A DNA stretch of 6,085 nucleotides from CAZDKK01 sp964506245 (GTDB lineage Bacteria > Eisenbacteria > RBG-16-71-46 > CAIMUX01 > WJJG01), in contig CAZDKK010000143.1 of NCBI GenBank assembly GCA_964506245.1, forward strand, positions 1-6,085, written 5' to 3'. Of this stretch, positions 5,744 to 6,085 are shown in pieces (position 1 is the stretch's first letter; every line of letters starts with the position of its first letter). Under the pieces are notes generated by a model. That model saw nothing but the letters and a program-made list of their open reading frames with translations, was not told the DNA's origin and searched no databases. A program made the position numbers and the translations under genes.

Positions 5744-6085
5744 CGTTTCGCTTCGAGAAGTGGTCAGGGGCGGGCAACGACCTGATCCTCATCGCGGCGC
5801 ACGATCTGCCCCCCGGGACCGATGGGGCAGTCCTGGCGGCCGCGCTCTGCCCGCGCGGCTTCGGACTCGGCGCCGATGGGCTCCTGATCATCGCGGGCGC
5901 GCACGCGGACTCTTGGAACGCGGACGGGAGCCCGGCGGCCTTCTGCGGCAACGGCGCGCGCTGCGTCGGGCGCTACCTGCTCGAGCGCGACCGGCAGGAG
6001 AGGGTCGCGTTCACGCTGGGCGCGGTGCCCACGCGGGCGTGGGCTGAGCCCGGCGGCGCGGCCGTCGCGGTGCCCGCGCCCCGGC
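5740..6085 (+). CDS. dapF: Diaminopimelate epimerase, N-terminal part (runs off the window)
   Basis: Interconverts LL- and meso-diaminopimelate without a cofactor, using two cysteines; meso-DAP serves lysine and peptidoglycan synthesis in the cytoplasm. The first 115 codons are present, out of about 270-280 usual for the family. FRFEKWSGAGNDLILI matches the family start F-x-K-x-x-G-x-GND. GFGLGADGLLI (40-50) matches the GIGADG block. WNADGSPAAFCGNGARC (59-75) matches the NADGS-x(4)-CGNG-x-RC signature, with first catalytic Cys69. The residue before that cysteine is Phe where Met is common. The second catalytic cysteine lies beyond the window. ATG 5740 overlaps the lipoprotein stop as ATGA and has a good GGAGG, so the two genes are probably translationally coupled. 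No other lysine gene is visible. Confidence 0.94.
   Translation, partial: MTFRFEKWSGAGNDLILIAAHDLPPGTDGAVLAAALCPRGFGLGADGLLIIAGAHADSWNADGSPAAFCGNGARCVGRYLLERDRQERVAFTLGAVPTRAWAEPGGAAVAVPAPR

Overview
This window looks like ordinary housekeeping chromosome from a very GC-rich bacterium (about 70% GC, judged by eye; genes use almost only G/C-ending codons). All genes lie on the + strand, closely spaced. The order is: 3' end of a protein with a SEC-C zinc tail (most likely SecA), a XerC/XerD-type tyrosine recombinase, HslV, HslU, ornithine carbamoyltransferase (ArgF/OTC), an FCB-style Ig-like lipoprotein, and the 5' part of diaminopimelate epimerase (DapF). The minus-strand and alternate-frame ORFs look like GC-bias shadows.

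The xerC-hslV-hslU order is the one I recall from Firmicutes (codV-clpQ-clpY) and several other phyla. The lipoprotein has the 'PTGGPxD' start after the lipid cysteine, then an SbsA-like Ig domain. That pattern is common in the Fibrobacteres-Chlorobi-Bacteroidetes (FCB) superphylum. With the high GC, I infer an uncultured or little-studied FCB-related lineage (Eisenbacteria-, Krumholzibacteria- or Gemmatimonadota-like). The phylum call is inference only.

Layout: 1-76 SEC-C tail; 77-173 short GC-rich gap; 174-1199 recombinase; 1200-1413 the longest non-coding stretch, with a candidate sigma70-type promoter and a perfect 10-bp direct repeat; 1414-1947 hslV (start uncertain); 2010-3440 hslU; 3441-3497 a spacer that repeats the end of hslU; 3498-4412 argF; 4400-5743 lipoprotein, overlapping the argF end; 5740-6085 dapF, joined to the lipoprotein by an ATGA overlap and cut by the window edge.

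Functionally, HslV and HslU form one two-component ATP-dependent protease. The recombinase probably resolves chromosome dimers. ArgF makes citrulline for arginine, and DapF makes meso-diaminopimelate for lysine and peptidoglycan. The lipoprotein has no assigned function. I found no undescribed multi-gene system. The points worth a second look are small: the HslU-tail repeat before argF, the direct repeat before hslV, two mutually exclusive hairpins around the dapF ribosome-binding site, a low-complexity insert in the recombinase, and a helical insert in the lipoprotein.
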